Shown here piece by piece: positions 9,092 through 16,613 of a stretch of DNA of 49,446 bases (its first letter is position 1; every line of letters begins with the position of its first letter). The DNA lies in assembly GCA_028289455.1 (NCBI GenBank), contig JANQPN010000054.1, positions 1-49,446 on the forward strand. The letters run 5' to 3'. Made by a program: the position numbers and the translations under genes. The notes under the pieces were generated by a model. The model had not been told where the DNA came from. It ran no database searches and saw only the letters and a list, made by a program, of their open reading frames with translations. The stretch comes from Wenzhouxiangellaceae bacterium. Lineage in GTDB: Bacteria; Pseudomonadota; Gammaproteobacteria; Xanthomonadales; Wenzhouxiangellaceae.

Positions 9092-9421
9092 TTATTTGGC
9101 GGGCAGGCAACCGACAAAATTTTCGCATAGTTCCACCCATTCATGCAGCGCCTGACTGGTGTCAAACCCCTGAGGCTCCACATAAATAAAACCTTTCATC
9201 GGGCGTCCGGTAAAGTCCATTTCTCTGGCATAGGGTCTGGTTAGCGCCTGCTTGTATTGCTGCGGACCGACACGCGCCATCAAGGCATTTTTATTGACTC
9301 CACACAGCATGTTGCCGGACAGCATAAAAGCGATGCCTCCAAACATTTTCTTCTCCACGATGTCGGTGCGCCCGGCAAATACCTGGCGAAGTCTCGCTGC
9401 TGTGTTTTGGTCATACGCCAT
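9092..9421 (-). CDS. TfoX N-terminal domain protein
   Basis: The 109-residue protein consists of a single TfoX/Sxy N-terminal domain. It begins MAYDQNTAARLRQVF and has EKKMFGGIAFMLSGNMLCGV (the family hallmark MFGG.AFM) and FTGRPMKGFIYVEP. Full-length TfoX/Sxy competence regulators also carry a C-terminal domain, which is absent here. Stand-alone N-terminal-domain proteins are common and mostly uncharacterised, so a role in competence should not be assumed. It is monocistronic, convergent with the UDG-family gene. Confidence 0.88.
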   Translation of the reverse strand: MAYDQNTAARLRQVFAGRTDIVEKKMFGGIAFMLSGNMLCGVNKNALMARVGPQQYKQALTRPYAREMDFTGRPMKGFIYVEPQGFDTSQALHEWVELCENFVGCLPAK

Positions 9422-9699
9422 GATGTGTTTTTCCGCAGATAACTACAGTTAATTTAGCAGAGAGTGATTACATCCTGAAGACTATGGTGTTGTGGCTGCT
9501 CATCAGCTGTCGCCTATAAGTTTGAGAGTAATGACAGCAATACCTGAATGGATTAGATGCAGGATAAAGATGCAGCTTTCCGGTTAGAGTAAATTGCCTA
9601 AGCGGTTTGCTCGGCTGTCTGCAGCTTTAATCAGGTGGTTGCAGTATGTGATGTTGACTGGTCTGTTGTATTATTTTCAGCAACGTCGCCTATACTGGC

Positions 9700-12027
9700 A
9701 TGAAAATAACTACAACAGGAAGCAGAGCGATTAGCCAGAACTGGTCAGATATGTTTTTTCGCTTGCCGGCTTTGGCTGGCCTGTTGTTTATTGCAGGCTG
9801 TCAGTCTGATGACCCTTTCGGTTGCAACGAAGCGTTTGAGAACGGGAATTACGAGCAGGCGGTAACTGTTTGTGCGGATGCTTACGCGCAGACGGCAGAT
9901 TCTGAATATGGCGCTGTTGTCGCGCAATCTTATTACCAGCTGGACGATGCTGAGCAGTTGCAGCTATGGGCGGAACGCTTATCCGGTACTGCAGTTGAGG
10001 CAGGCCTATGGAGCAATGTCGGGCGATTGCTGCGTTCGCAGGGTGAGTATCAGCAGGCCGATACCGCGTTTCAGCGAGATTATGATTTGTATGAACTGGA
10101 TAGTGATCATGAAGGCATGGCAGCGGCTTTGTACTGGCGTGGTTACATTGCCTGGGAAACCGCAGCCTATAAGGAAGCATTGCAACATGCGTCGGGTGCC
10201 TTTGACAGCGCTCAGACAGCTGACAGCACCCGCTATGAAGTCAATTCACTGTATCTGCTGTTTAGCATTTTTCAGGACCTGGGGTACTACGACAGCGCCG
10301 AGCAGATACTGGGCCTGATCAAGGAGCGCATTTCAGAGGATGATGCTTCCGGAAGAATTTATTACCTGGTCAATGAAAGTGTTTTGCGGATGAGTCAGCA
10401 GCGCATGCTGATGGCCCGGAATTCACTGCAGGAATCACTGAGCCTGCTGACCGGCAACGAAAGCCGCAGAACATTAAGGGCAATTTACATCAACCTGATA
10501 GAAACCAGCCTGTCTCTGGGTGATATTGATAGCGCAGCAGAGCAAATAGAAAAAGCCTGGGATTATATGGAGCCGGGTGGGCGTGTGCAGACACCGCTGC
10601 TGTTAAATCAGGCGCTGATATTATCGGCTCAGGGTGAATATACAGAGTCGCTGGATGTGCTCGAATCTGCTTTGATCCGGGAAGATATTACCCCTTACTG
10701 GCGCTGGCAGGTTCATTATGAAATCGGCCGCATTGCTCAAGCCACTGAAAATGCTGAACTGCTTGTGCGTGCCTTTGAAGATGCCATCGCCATATTGGAT
10801 GGGTTTCGAGATACGTTGTCATTGGATGAGTTAAAAGCCGCATATCTGGATAAGCAACGGCAGCCCTATGAAGCATTATTCAAATATTATGCGCTTTCCG
10901 GGGACTCACAACATGCGCTGGATATCGTTGAGAAAGCAAAAGCCAGAACGTTTCTCGATGCCTATATACATTCAGCTGGAGCAAGCCGCCAGGCAACCAC
11001 AATCAACAGCATGATTGAAGAAGCGCCCAAGCGCTTCGATATGCTCAGAGAACTGCTGCCGGCCATGAATGCGTCGCCGGTTACAAAACCCAAAGACACC
11101 CGGACCCTGCTTGAGCAGATTCGTGGACACAATGTGCTGATGTATTTTGAAACTGATGACGATTTATGGCTGTTATCAGTAAACGGTGACGGGATTACTA
11201 CACGGTTGTTGCACAGTGATATTGACTCGCTTAGAAAACTGGTATTTCGATTTGTCAGTGATCCAAATGACCATCAGGCAGCGGCAGATTTAGGGGGCGT
11301 ATTACTGCCGGCTGAGCTATTACCGGAATCAGGCGAAAACCTGTATATAGTCCCGGATTCAATTTTAGGAAAACTGCCTTTTTCTGCACTGCTAATCAAT
11401 AACAGACGTGTGGTCCAGGACTATATCGTCAGCCTGGTTCCCAGTATCAGCAGCTTATTGGAAATTGAGCAGAATGCAGGGTCGGGCAGATATACTGCGC
11501 CGGTTATTATCGGCGATCCTTTGAATGATCTGCCTGCTGCCCGCCTGGAGGCAGTTAATCTGGGGCAATACCTCAACAGTACGCCATACATTGGTACCGA
11601 TGCCACCAGAGAGGTTTTTTTCAGCAGTGGTGACTCCTCGTTATTGCACCTGGCCACACACTCGGGTATCTCCACCAATGGTCCCTGGGTTAATCTGGCT
11701 GATGGCAGAGTGACCGCTTCGTCAATTATGGCCAACAGAATTTCACCAAGACTGGTGATTCTGGCCAGCTGTTCATCGGCGGTAACAGACAACAGCGATT
11801 TATGGGGCTCGCTAGGTACCGCTTTTCTAGCTTCAGGCACCGATGCCGTACTGGCGTCACTGTGGACTGTCGATGATCAGGTTACCAAGGAATTTATTGA
11901 AAAATTCTATTCTTACGGAGCATCTGTCAACCCTGCCGATGCATTGGCTAAGGTCCAGCGTGAATTCATCCAATATGGGAAAGCTGTATCTGACTGGTCA
12001 GGGTTTGTACTGTTGGGTGTGATTTAA
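9700..12027 (+). CDS. TPR-CHAT (caspase-like) lipoprotein
   Basis: The protein has 775 residues. The N-terminus has a hydrophobic segment ending LLFIAGC, a lipobox with Cys34 followed by Gln, so a lipid-anchored periplasm-facing protein is likely. Residues ~40-420 are helical tetratricopeptide-type repeats (for example GEYQQADTAFQRDYDLY, GEYTESLDVLESAL, GDSQHALDIVEKAKARTFLD). Residues ~470-775 form a CHAT domain: LYIVPDSILGKLPFSAL, then HLATHSG with the probable catalytic His654, and VILASCSSA with Cys691. CHAT domains are caspase-related cysteine proteases, and both dyad residues are intact. ATG 9751 is an alternative start that gives a shorter lipoprotein signal (MFFRLPALAGLLFIAGC). TATACT at 9691-9696 lies too near 9700 to be its ordinary promoter, which slightly favours 9751. 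It heads a four-gene run with a sigma/anti-sigma pair. Confidence 0.9.
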   Translation: MKITTTGSRAISQNWSDMFFRLPALAGLLFIAGCQSDDPFGCNEAFENGNYEQAVTVCADAYAQTADSEYGAVVAQSYYQLDDAEQLQLWAERLSGTAVEAGLWSNVGRLLRSQGEYQQADTAFQRDYDLYELDSDHEGMAAALYWRGYIAWETAAYKEALQHASGAFDSAQTADSTRYEVNSLYLLFSIFQDLGYYDSAEQILGLIKERISEDDASGRIYYLVNESVLRMSQQRMLMARNSLQESLSLLTGNESRRTLRAIYINLIETSLSLGDIDSAAEQIEKAWDYMEPGGRVQTPLLLNQALILSAQGEYTESLDVLESALIREDITPYWRWQVHYEIGRIAQATENAELLVRAFEDAIAILDGFRDTLSLDELKAAYLDKQRQPYEALFKYYALSGDSQHALDIVEKAKARTFLDAYIHSAGASRQATTINSMIEEAPKRFDMLRELLPAMNASPVTKPKDTRTLLEQIRGHNVLMYFETDDDLWLLSVNGDGITTRLLHSDIDSLRKLVFRFVSDPNDHQAAADLGGVLLPAELLPESGENLYIVPDSILGKLPFSALLINNRRVVQDYIVSLVPSISSLLEIEQNAGSGRYTAPVIIGDPLNDLPAARLEAVNLGQYLNSTPYIGTDATREVFFSSGDSSLLHLATHSGISTNGPWVNLADGRVTASSIMANRISPRLVILASCSSAVTDNSDLWGSLGTAFLASGTDAVLASLWTVDDQVTKEFIEKFYSYGASVNPADALAKVQREFIQYGKAVSDWSGFVLLGVI

Positions 12028-12045
12028 ATCTATAGAGAGGAAAAA

Positions 12046-12345
12046 ATGAAAGATAATCTTTTATATGTAGTAGCCCTGGGCGTCATTTATGTGGCAGTGG
12101 TCGTTACCTTGCTGTTATTGGATGAAGAGACCAGCGGTGCCTGTTCGCCGGCATTTCTGGAAGAAAACAACCTGAGCCATCTGAATAATCCGAACTCAAC
12201 AGGAACGGTGATTGTGTTTGCCCCGGGTTATACACCTCAGACAGATGCGAATGGCAATTACATTCATGAAAGCTGTGAAGCAGGCAGCCGCGACTGCCCG
12301 ATAATTAACTCGTGCACCTTGCCCCCGGACGGCGGTAAGCAATAA
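12046..12345 (+). CDS. Small single-pass membrane protein of the CHAT-sigma operon
   Basis: The protein has 99 residues and I do not recognise a family. One membrane helix spans about residues 5-25. It is followed by an acidic, probably periplasmic segment with four cysteines (Cys33, then three in ESCEAGSRDCPIINSC near the end), which may form disulfides. GAGAGGAAA directly precedes the ATG, and the gene starts 18 bases after the CHAT stop, so co-transcription is likely. Its position between a candidate protease and a sigma/anti-sigma pair suggests a role as substrate, adaptor or inhibitor, but nothing in the sequence settles this. Confidence 0.75.
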   Translation: MKDNLLYVVALGVIYVAVVVTLLLLDEETSGACSPAFLEENNLSHLNNPNSTGTVIVFAPGYTPQTDANGNYIHESCEAGSRDCPIINSCTLPPDGGKQ

Positions 12346-12365
12346 CAGTTTATATATAAAATCAA

Positions 12366-12968
12366 TTGACCAAAGAGCCAAACTTGAAAGTTGTCAGCAT
12401 CAACACAGAACCAGAAGCGGCAGCCATTAGGGCTTTGGCTGAAGGGAATCATCGCCAGGTATTGGATTTTCTGATGGACAGCTACGGAAACCAGATATAC
12501 CGCTTCTGCAGGCAAATGCTGTCAGATGGCGAAATGGCCCGGGATGTGCATCAAATGACCTTTGTCCAGGCTTATGAAAGCCTGGGCGGTTTTAAGGGTA
12601 AATCGTCATTGCGCACCTGGGTATTCAGTATTGCGCGAAACCGGTGCCTGGATGCATTGAAAATGACCCGCCGCCGAGAGCGGCGGATTTCACTGGTGGA
12701 AGAGCTGCCGGAAACTGCTGCCGATACGCACACGGATCCGGAAGTATTTAAGGGTGATTTGCGGCAGAGGCTGATGGAGTGCGTTGGCAAACTGGCGCCG
12801 CATATACGCAGCGCAGTACTGCTGCGCTTTCAGGAAGAGAGGTCTTATCAGGAAATGAGTCAGATCAGTTCAGAAAAACCAGCAACCTTACAGGCACGGG
12901 TGGTCCGGGCATTGCCCGTATTGCGGCGTTGCCTGGAACGGGCAGGGGTGACCAATGAATTATTGTGA
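12366..12968 (+). CDS. ECF-type RNA polymerase sigma factor
   Basis: The protein has 200 residues. Sigma region 2 spans about residues 30-100: FLMDSYGNQIYRFCRQML, DVHQMTFVQAYESLGGFKG, and SSLRTWVFSIARNRCLDAL, the core- and -10-binding signature. Sigma region 4 spans about 138-190 (KLAPHIRSAVLLRFQEERSY followed by a helix-turn-helix). Group 4 (ECF) sigma factors lack regions 1 and 3, as here. The start is a TTG: either 12366 (used here) or 12384, which has AAAGAG about 8 bases upstream. The gene overlaps the anti-sigma gene by 14 bases, the usual coupling of such pairs. Its target promoters are unknown; autoregulation of the operon would be typical. Confidence 0.93.
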   Translation: MTKEPNLKVVSINTEPEAAAIRALAEGNHRQVLDFLMDSYGNQIYRFCRQMLSDGEMARDVHQMTFVQAYESLGGFKGKSSLRTWVFSIARNRCLDALKMTRRRERRISLVEELPETAADTHTDPEVFKGDLRQRLMECVGKLAPHIRSAVLLRFQEERSYQEMSQISSEKPATLQARVVRALPVLRRCLERAGVTNELL

Positions 12969-13623
12969 TCGCTTCGAAAAAGAGGGCTTATTAAAACTCG
13001 AGCAGGGCGAAAGTCTCGACCAGCACTTCAGTGAGTGCAGCGACTGTATCGAGAAAAATAATGCTTACCAGACAATAAAGACGGAACTCAAGAATATGCA
13101 ACAAGAATGGAAAGCACCACAGGGATGGCAAGATAGGGTTTGGGAGACCATAGCGGAAAGGGCTCAGGCCGACCGGAGCCGCTGGAAATGGGCACTGATG
13201 CCGGCTGCTGCTGCGGTAGCCGCAGTATTTTTAATTTTTGGCGTGTTATTGCCTGACAGTTCTCAGGTATCGTTAAACGTTTCAGTTGGACAGAGTGAAT
13301 CGGTAACCCGTGGACTTAATGCCAAGCCGGGAGACGAGCTGGTCATAGATGCTGAAATAGGCCGCTCAAAAATTGCTGAACTGCTGGTTTACCGGAACGA
13401 CAATGAACTGGTGCTAAGGTGCAGTGACCAGCCACCGTGCATGCGTACAGGCAGACGTTTGCAGGCAACCATTGAATTACCGGGCATAGGTAACTATCAG
13501 CCTGTATTGATACTGTCCGAGTCAGCTCTTCCCCAGCTTACCCAACAATTGGATGTGGATGCGAGCCTCGTCCAGGAGTCAGGGGCAAGAATCGAGCTGG
13601 CCAGACAAGTATCAGTTTACTAA
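12955..13623 (+). CDS. Zinc-finger transmembrane anti-sigma factor
   Basis: The protein has 222 residues. The N-terminus has the ZAS-type motif His24-x3-Cys28-x2-Cys31 (DQHFSECSDC), known in anti-sigma factors that hold ECF sigmas. One membrane helix spans about residues 79-99 (after the basic RSRWKW). The ~120-residue C-terminal part is beta-rich and should lie in the periplasm; it contains a Cys pair (LRCSDQPPCMRTG). Overlap with the sigma gene and the domain order support a membrane anti-sigma factor. Release of the sigma would need proteolysis or a conformational change. The CHAT lipoprotein in the same operon is an obvious candidate protease, but this is inference. No known site-1/site-2 protease site was identified. 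Confidence 0.85.
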   Translation: MNYCDRFEKEGLLKLEQGESLDQHFSECSDCIEKNNAYQTIKTELKNMQQEWKAPQGWQDRVWETIAERAQADRSRWKWALMPAAAAVAAVFLIFGVLLPDSSQVSLNVSVGQSESVTRGLNAKPGDELVIDAEIGRSKIAELLVYRNDNELVLRCSDQPPCMRTGRRLQATIELPGIGNYQPVLILSESALPQLTQQLDVDASLVQESGARIELARQVSVY

Positions 13624-13645
13624 TAAAAATTGATAGTAATTAATT

Positions 13646-13683
13646 GGCGGAGCGCCGGCTGTCAACGGCCGGTAAACTCCGCC
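13646..13683 (+). terminator. Nested hairpin at the end of the CHAT-sigma operon
   Basis: GGCGGAG (13646-13652) pairs with CTCCGCC (13677-13683) around an inner GCCG/CGGC stem, followed by GCTCTTTTC. It starts 22 bases after the anti-sigma stop and overlaps the 3' end of the converging crotonase gene. It fits a terminator of the + strand operon, although the T tract is short. Confidence 0.45.
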
Positions 13684-14444
13684 GCTCTTTTCTCAAGAAA
13701 TGCGCTGGTGCCCTCATGCATATCCCGGGTGCTGCAACACAGAGCAAACAACTGGGTTTCCATTTCAAGCGCAGCGTCCAGAGGCAGATCGGCACCGTGC
13801 TGGATGGCCTGCAGGATGTGCTGCATGGCTATCGGCGCTGAAGCAGCCAGCATCTCAGCAAGTTTGAGCGCCTGGTCCTGTAATTCGGTCTGATTAAACA
13901 GTTTGGCCACCAGGTTCAGCTGCAACGCCTGTTCAGCGGTGATCGGATTGCCGGTCAGGGTCATTTCCAGCGCTTTGGAACGCCCCACCATGCGTACCAG
14001 CCGCTGGGTTCCACCGAAGCCGGGTATCACACCGAGTTTTATCTCCGGCAGGCCGAAGCGGGCATTGTCGGACGCCAGACGGATGGAACAGGCCAGTGCC
14101 AGCTCACAGCCGCCGCCCAGCGCGAAGCCGTTGACAGCGGCAATAACCGGTTTGCCCAGGTTTTCGATTTGCAGCATCAGTTGTTGACCCAGCGCTGAAA
14201 AGTCTTTGGCTTCCATCGGAGACAGCTGGTTGATTTCATTGATATCTGCACCGGCTACAAAGGCCTTTTCGCCTGAACCGGTTAACACAATAACCCGCAC
14301 AGAGTCATCATTGGCGGCGTCTTCGAATGCCTGGCCAAGTTCCAGCAGTGTATCCAGATTCAGGGCATTGAGTTTATCCGGCCGGTTGACCGTAATCTGC
14401 ATAATACCGTTGGCAGATGAAGTGAGGATGTTATTGAAAGCCAT
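13662..14444 (-). CDS. Enoyl-CoA hydratase (crotonase family)
   Basis: The protein has 260 residues. Crotonases hydrate trans-2-enoyl-CoA thioesters in fatty-acid or amino-acid breakdown. The oxyanion-hole segment AFVAGADINEI is present near residue 62. Both catalytic glutamates are present, in FALGGGCELALACS (about residue 110) and FGLPEIKLGVIPGFGGTQRL (about residue 130), so a hydratase rather than an isomerase is expected. The ATG at 14444 is chosen because GCGGAG lies 6 bases upstream; an upstream start at 14480 would add 12 residues ahead of it. It is convergent with the anti-sigma gene. The substrate is not certain, and a short-chain enoyl-CoA hydratase is the likeliest reading. Confidence 0.92.
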   Translation of the reverse strand: MAFNNILTSSANGIMQITVNRPDKLNALNLDTLLELGQAFEDAANDDSVRVIVLTGSGEKAFVAGADINEINQLSPMEAKDFSALGQQLMLQIENLGKPVIAAVNGFALGGGCELALACSIRLASDNARFGLPEIKLGVIPGFGGTQRLVRMVGRSKALEMTLTGNPITAEQALQLNLVAKLFNQTELQDQALKLAEMLAASAPIAMQHILQAIQHGADLPLDAALEMETQLFALCCSTRDMHEGTSAFLEKRAAEFTGR

Positions 14445-14564
14445 GCTTTGCTCCGCTTGCGCAAAACAGCCATTATCCAATGTTAGCTCATATATTGCAC
14501 CAGGGCTGGCTTATCTGAAGTCATGTCGACTGGTACTCAAGATGTACAGCGAGCGCATAGCAAG

Positions 14565-14584
14565 CGGCCCACCGAAGTGGGCCG
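14565..14584 (-). terminator. 8-bp hairpin with UUCG loop on the minus strand
   Basis: CGGCCCAC and GTGGGCCG form a perfect 8-base stem. Read on the minus strand the loop is C(UUCG)G, an unusually stable tetraloop frequent in terminators and structured RNAs. It sits 38 bases past the stop of the small frame 14623-14814. The following minus-strand bases (CTTGCTATG) are not a strong U tract, so it may be a structural element and not a true terminator. Confidence 0.45.
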
Positions 14585-14622
14585 AATATTCTCAGGCAGG
14601 TTATTATGAGGTTAACTAATTA

Positions 14623-14814
14623 TTATCGTGTGGAGTTTGACTGGCTTAAGTCATTGACTTGATTGGCTGCAGGTTGCATCAATCCATGGATTAGCGCCAA
14701 CCACACAGAGCTGTATATAGGTTGCAGATGCCGGCGTGATTTGACCGATGCATAAGCCTGTGTGTGCAAGCGCTGCACAACTGGCGACTGCTTTTTATGT
14801 ACTGATCTGTTCAT
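14623..14814 (-). CDS. Possible small basic protein, unrecognised
   Basis: A 63-residue frame begins MNRSVHKKQSPVVQRL and ends DLSQSNSTR. GGAG lies 8 bases before the ATG, and a stable hairpin lies just past the stop. The product is basic in its first half, with a short hydrophobic stretch (YSSVWLALIHGL) near residue 40. There is no family resemblance that I recognise. It could equally be a non-coding transcript or chance. Confidence 0.3.
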   Translation of the reverse strand: MNRSVHKKQSPVVQRLHTQAYASVKSRRHLQPIYSSVWLALIHGLMQPAANQVNDLSQSNSTR

Positions 14815-14926
14815 ATTTTTATCTCCAGTCATTGTGCTCGTTCTTATTGGTTTAGATGCGGTTATCAGCAATTCGTTTAGCAGTGGCTGAAATTTAACCG
14901 TATCACCATGCTGTTTGATCGCGTTA

Positions 14927-15325
14927 TTAATCTCTCAGTTCGCGATCGATCTCGTATTCTTTCGACGTCATATAGGTTTCCATCCGCTGCAGCCGCAGTT
15001 CCAGGTCCCGAAACCGGTGGCGCAGATCTCCGAACAGGTTTTTAGGTTGTTGCGACATGTCACGCCAGAAGGTTTCCTGCTCCTTGTTCTGATAAAGATC
15101 ATCAGGACGGACCGGCAGTAATATGGCAAGTGCGATGTAGCCAAGTACTACAAACGGTGTAAAAGGTATCGCAGCAATAATGGTGACAGCCCGTACTGCA
15201 TTGCGCTGAAAACCAAAGTAGTCGGCCAGCCCTGCACAAACACCTGCTATGACCCGATGCTTCCGGTTACGGTATAACCGGTGAGGGTTGTGATTGCGGT
15301 TGTCTTCATAATGTCTGGCGTTCAT
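14927..15325 (-). CDS. pspC: Phage shock protein C (PspC domain)
   Basis: Inner-membrane sensor of the envelope-stress (Psp) response. The 132-residue protein has the PspC signature LYRNRKHRVIAGVCAGLADYFG at about residues 17-38. Two hydrophobic stretches follow (about 41-70: VRAVTIIAAIPFTPFVVLGYIALAILLPV). The C-terminal half is charged and predicted to be coiled coil (LRHRFRDLELRLQRMETYM), like the leucine-zipper-like end of enterobacterial PspC. It overlaps pspB by four bases. Known role: PspB and PspC respond to membrane stress and relieve PspA inhibition of PspF. Confidence 0.95.
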   Translation of the reverse strand: MNARHYEDNRNHNPHRLYRNRKHRVIAGVCAGLADYFGFQRNAVRAVTIIAAIPFTPFVVLGYIALAILLPVRPDDLYQNKEQETFWRDMSQQPKNLFGDLRHRFRDLELRLQRMETYMTSKEYEIDRELRD

Positions 15326-15540
15326 GAGCGTCCTCTCCAGCTTGGATAATCAGCATCCAAGATACGTTCCAGGGAGTTGATCCGATCTTCCATCTTGCGG
15401 GTGGATTCCCAGATCTCACTTAACATCTTCTCGTCTTCATTGGTCAAGCCGCGCGAGCTGCGCATCTTGGCAATGTAGTGGAAGATAATCCACAGCGGTA
15501 CCACGACCGTTAAAAATAAAATTCCAAATACTTCCGACAT
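15322..15540 (-). CDS. pspB: Phage shock protein B
   Basis: The 72-residue protein has one N-terminal membrane helix (FGILFLTVVVPLWIIFHYI). A cytoplasmic coiled-coil segment follows (LSEIWESTRKMEDRINSLERILD), ending in DYPSWRGRS, very close to the end of known PspB proteins. It acts with PspC in stress sensing. It lies between pspA and pspC on the same strand and overlaps pspC, as in the usual pspABC order. Confidence 0.96.
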   Translation of the reverse strand: MSEVFGILFLTVVVPLWIIFHYIAKMRSSRGLTNEDEKMLSEIWESTRKMEDRINSLERILDADYPSWRGRS

Positions 15541-15610
15541 TCAAACTCTCCGGTTCTGTCACTGAATTGGTAACCGTTGCACGATTACCAACGCGGGCAA
15601 ACGTGCGTGG

Positions 15611-16321
15611 TTATTTTTTGTTGTTGGTGGCCGCAACCGGCTCAACTTTAGGTGCACTGCCGCCTTTACGCTTGGCTTTCAGGGCCGCCAGCTCGTCGGC
15701 AACCTCATCGGCGTTAACCAAATCATCAATTTCGTCAGAAACCGTGCGGTGTTTGCGGCCAAGGTTCAATGCTTCACCGCGCGCTTCCACATCTTCTATA
15801 CGCCGTTCTGCGCTTTCAAAGCGAAACATAATGTCTTCGATTTTGTCGCTGTGCACCTGTTCACGTGCCTTAAGCGTTGTGGTGGCGTGCTTTTGGCGCA
15901 TCACCAGGCTGCGCTGACGGTTCTTGGCATCCTGTAATTTAGCCTGCAGGCGACCGATATCATCATTGAAGCGTGCCAGCTGTTCTTCCAGCAGGTTGAC
16001 TTCATCAGTCACTGTATCAACCCGTTGCTGATGTTGGCGTTTTTCCAGCAGAGCAGCCTGAGCCAGGTCTTCGCGATCTTTGTCGAGCGCCAGTTCAGCT
16101 TTGCGTTCCCATTCCAGTACTTCTTTTTCCAAACGGGTCAGCAGACGGCTGCGCTCTTTCTTTTCTGCAATACACTTGGCCGCGCTGGAGCGCAACTCGA
16201 CTAAAGTGTCTTCCATTTCCTGAATCATGAGCCGGATAATTTTTTCCGGATCTTCGGCTTTTTCCAGTACCGCATTGATATTGGAATTGATAATATCGCC
16301 TAATCTTGAAAATACGCCCAT
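15611..16321 (-). CDS. pspA: Phage shock protein A
   Basis: Peripheral inner-membrane protein of the PspA/IM30/Vipp1 family. In the known system it both inhibits the activator PspF and stabilises stressed membranes as an ESCRT-III-like oligomer. The protein begins MGVFSRLGDIINSNINAVLE with KAEDPEKIIRLMIQEMED, the family signature. The rest is a long coiled coil to about residue 185, ending in a Lys-rich tail. It has 236 residues against ~222 in E. coli. The ATG at 16321 is chosen because GGAG lies 8 bases upstream. A sigma-54 promoter lies about 40 bases upstream. pspF, usually divergent next to pspA, is absent here; an FKBP gene occupies that place. Confidence 0.96.
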   Translation of the reverse strand: MGVFSRLGDIINSNINAVLEKAEDPEKIIRLMIQEMEDTLVELRSSAAKCIAEKKERSRLLTRLEKEVLEWERKAELALDKDREDLAQAALLEKRQHQQRVDTVTDEVNLLEEQLARFNDDIGRLQAKLQDAKNRQRSLVMRQKHATTTLKAREQVHSDKIEDIMFRFESAERRIEDVEARGEALNLGRKHRTVSDEIDDLVNADEVADELAALKAKRKGGSAPKVEPVAATNNKK

Positions 16322-16356
16322 TGTGTTCTCCATTTTGGGATGTTTGCCAAGATATA

Positions 16357-16372
16357 TGCAAATAGCGTGCCA
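16357..16372 (-). promoter_or_regulatory. Sigma-54 promoter of pspABC
   Basis: Read on the minus strand, TGGCACG is followed after four bases by TTGCA. This is a near-perfect match to the sigma-54 -24/-12 consensus (TGGCAC-N5-TTGC). The predicted start lies about 25 bases before the pspA ATG. Known psp operons are driven by sigma-54 and PspF, so position and sequence agree. The rest of the 329-base gap between pspA and the FKBP gene should hold the PspF-binding sites, which I could not pick out, and the FKBP promoter. Confidence 0.88.
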
Positions 16373-16597
16373 AAAAAATCAGGCCATATAATTCAATTAG
16401 TTAGGTTTTCTAAGTGCATTTGATTTAATGCAATAATCAAATATGGCCGAAATTTGGTTAAAACCGCTAAAAGTAGCGTTTGGGATGCGCAGAGTGATTA
16501 TAAATTCTACGGTTAAATTTCTGCCAGACGGGCGTATTGGAGTGAACCCGGACCATTGAATAAGGTCTATGCGCGATAAGGATAGCCGGAAGACATC

Positions 16598-16613
16598 CAT
16601 AGCGTTACAATAG
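16598..16613 (+). promoter_or_regulatory. Candidate -10 region before the FKBP gene
   Basis: CATAGCGTTACAATAG contains TACAAT, a fair -10 hexamer, 37 bases before the ATG. No convincing -35 is seen at normal spacing. The identical 16 bases recur at 48612-48627 in front of the mutase gene, which is the main reason for marking the site. Confidence 0.35.

Larger units (their letters stand above)
14445..14926. other. Stretch without a confident gene between crotonase and pspC
   Basis: These 482 bases hold the crotonase promoter side, one strong hairpin (14565-14584) and one doubtful small minus-strand frame (14623-14814), both listed separately. I see no tRNA, repeat family or conserved protein. 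The hairpin lying just past the stop of the small frame suggests a short minus-strand transcript, coding or not. Confidence 0.5.

Noticed and set aside
9092..9421. Full competence regulator TfoX/Sxy
   Set aside because: Only the N-terminal domain is present at 109 residues, and no competence genes are nearby.
9700..12027. TPR-CHAT protein as a type III-E CRISPR (Craspase) component
   Set aside because: No cas gene, gRAMP-like effector or repeat array anywhere in the window. The protein carries a lipoprotein signal, unlike cytoplasmic Csx29.
12361..12400. TTGACC at 12366 as a separate promoter for the sigma gene
   Set aside because: No -10 at suitable spacing, and the bases are better explained as the TTG start codon region.
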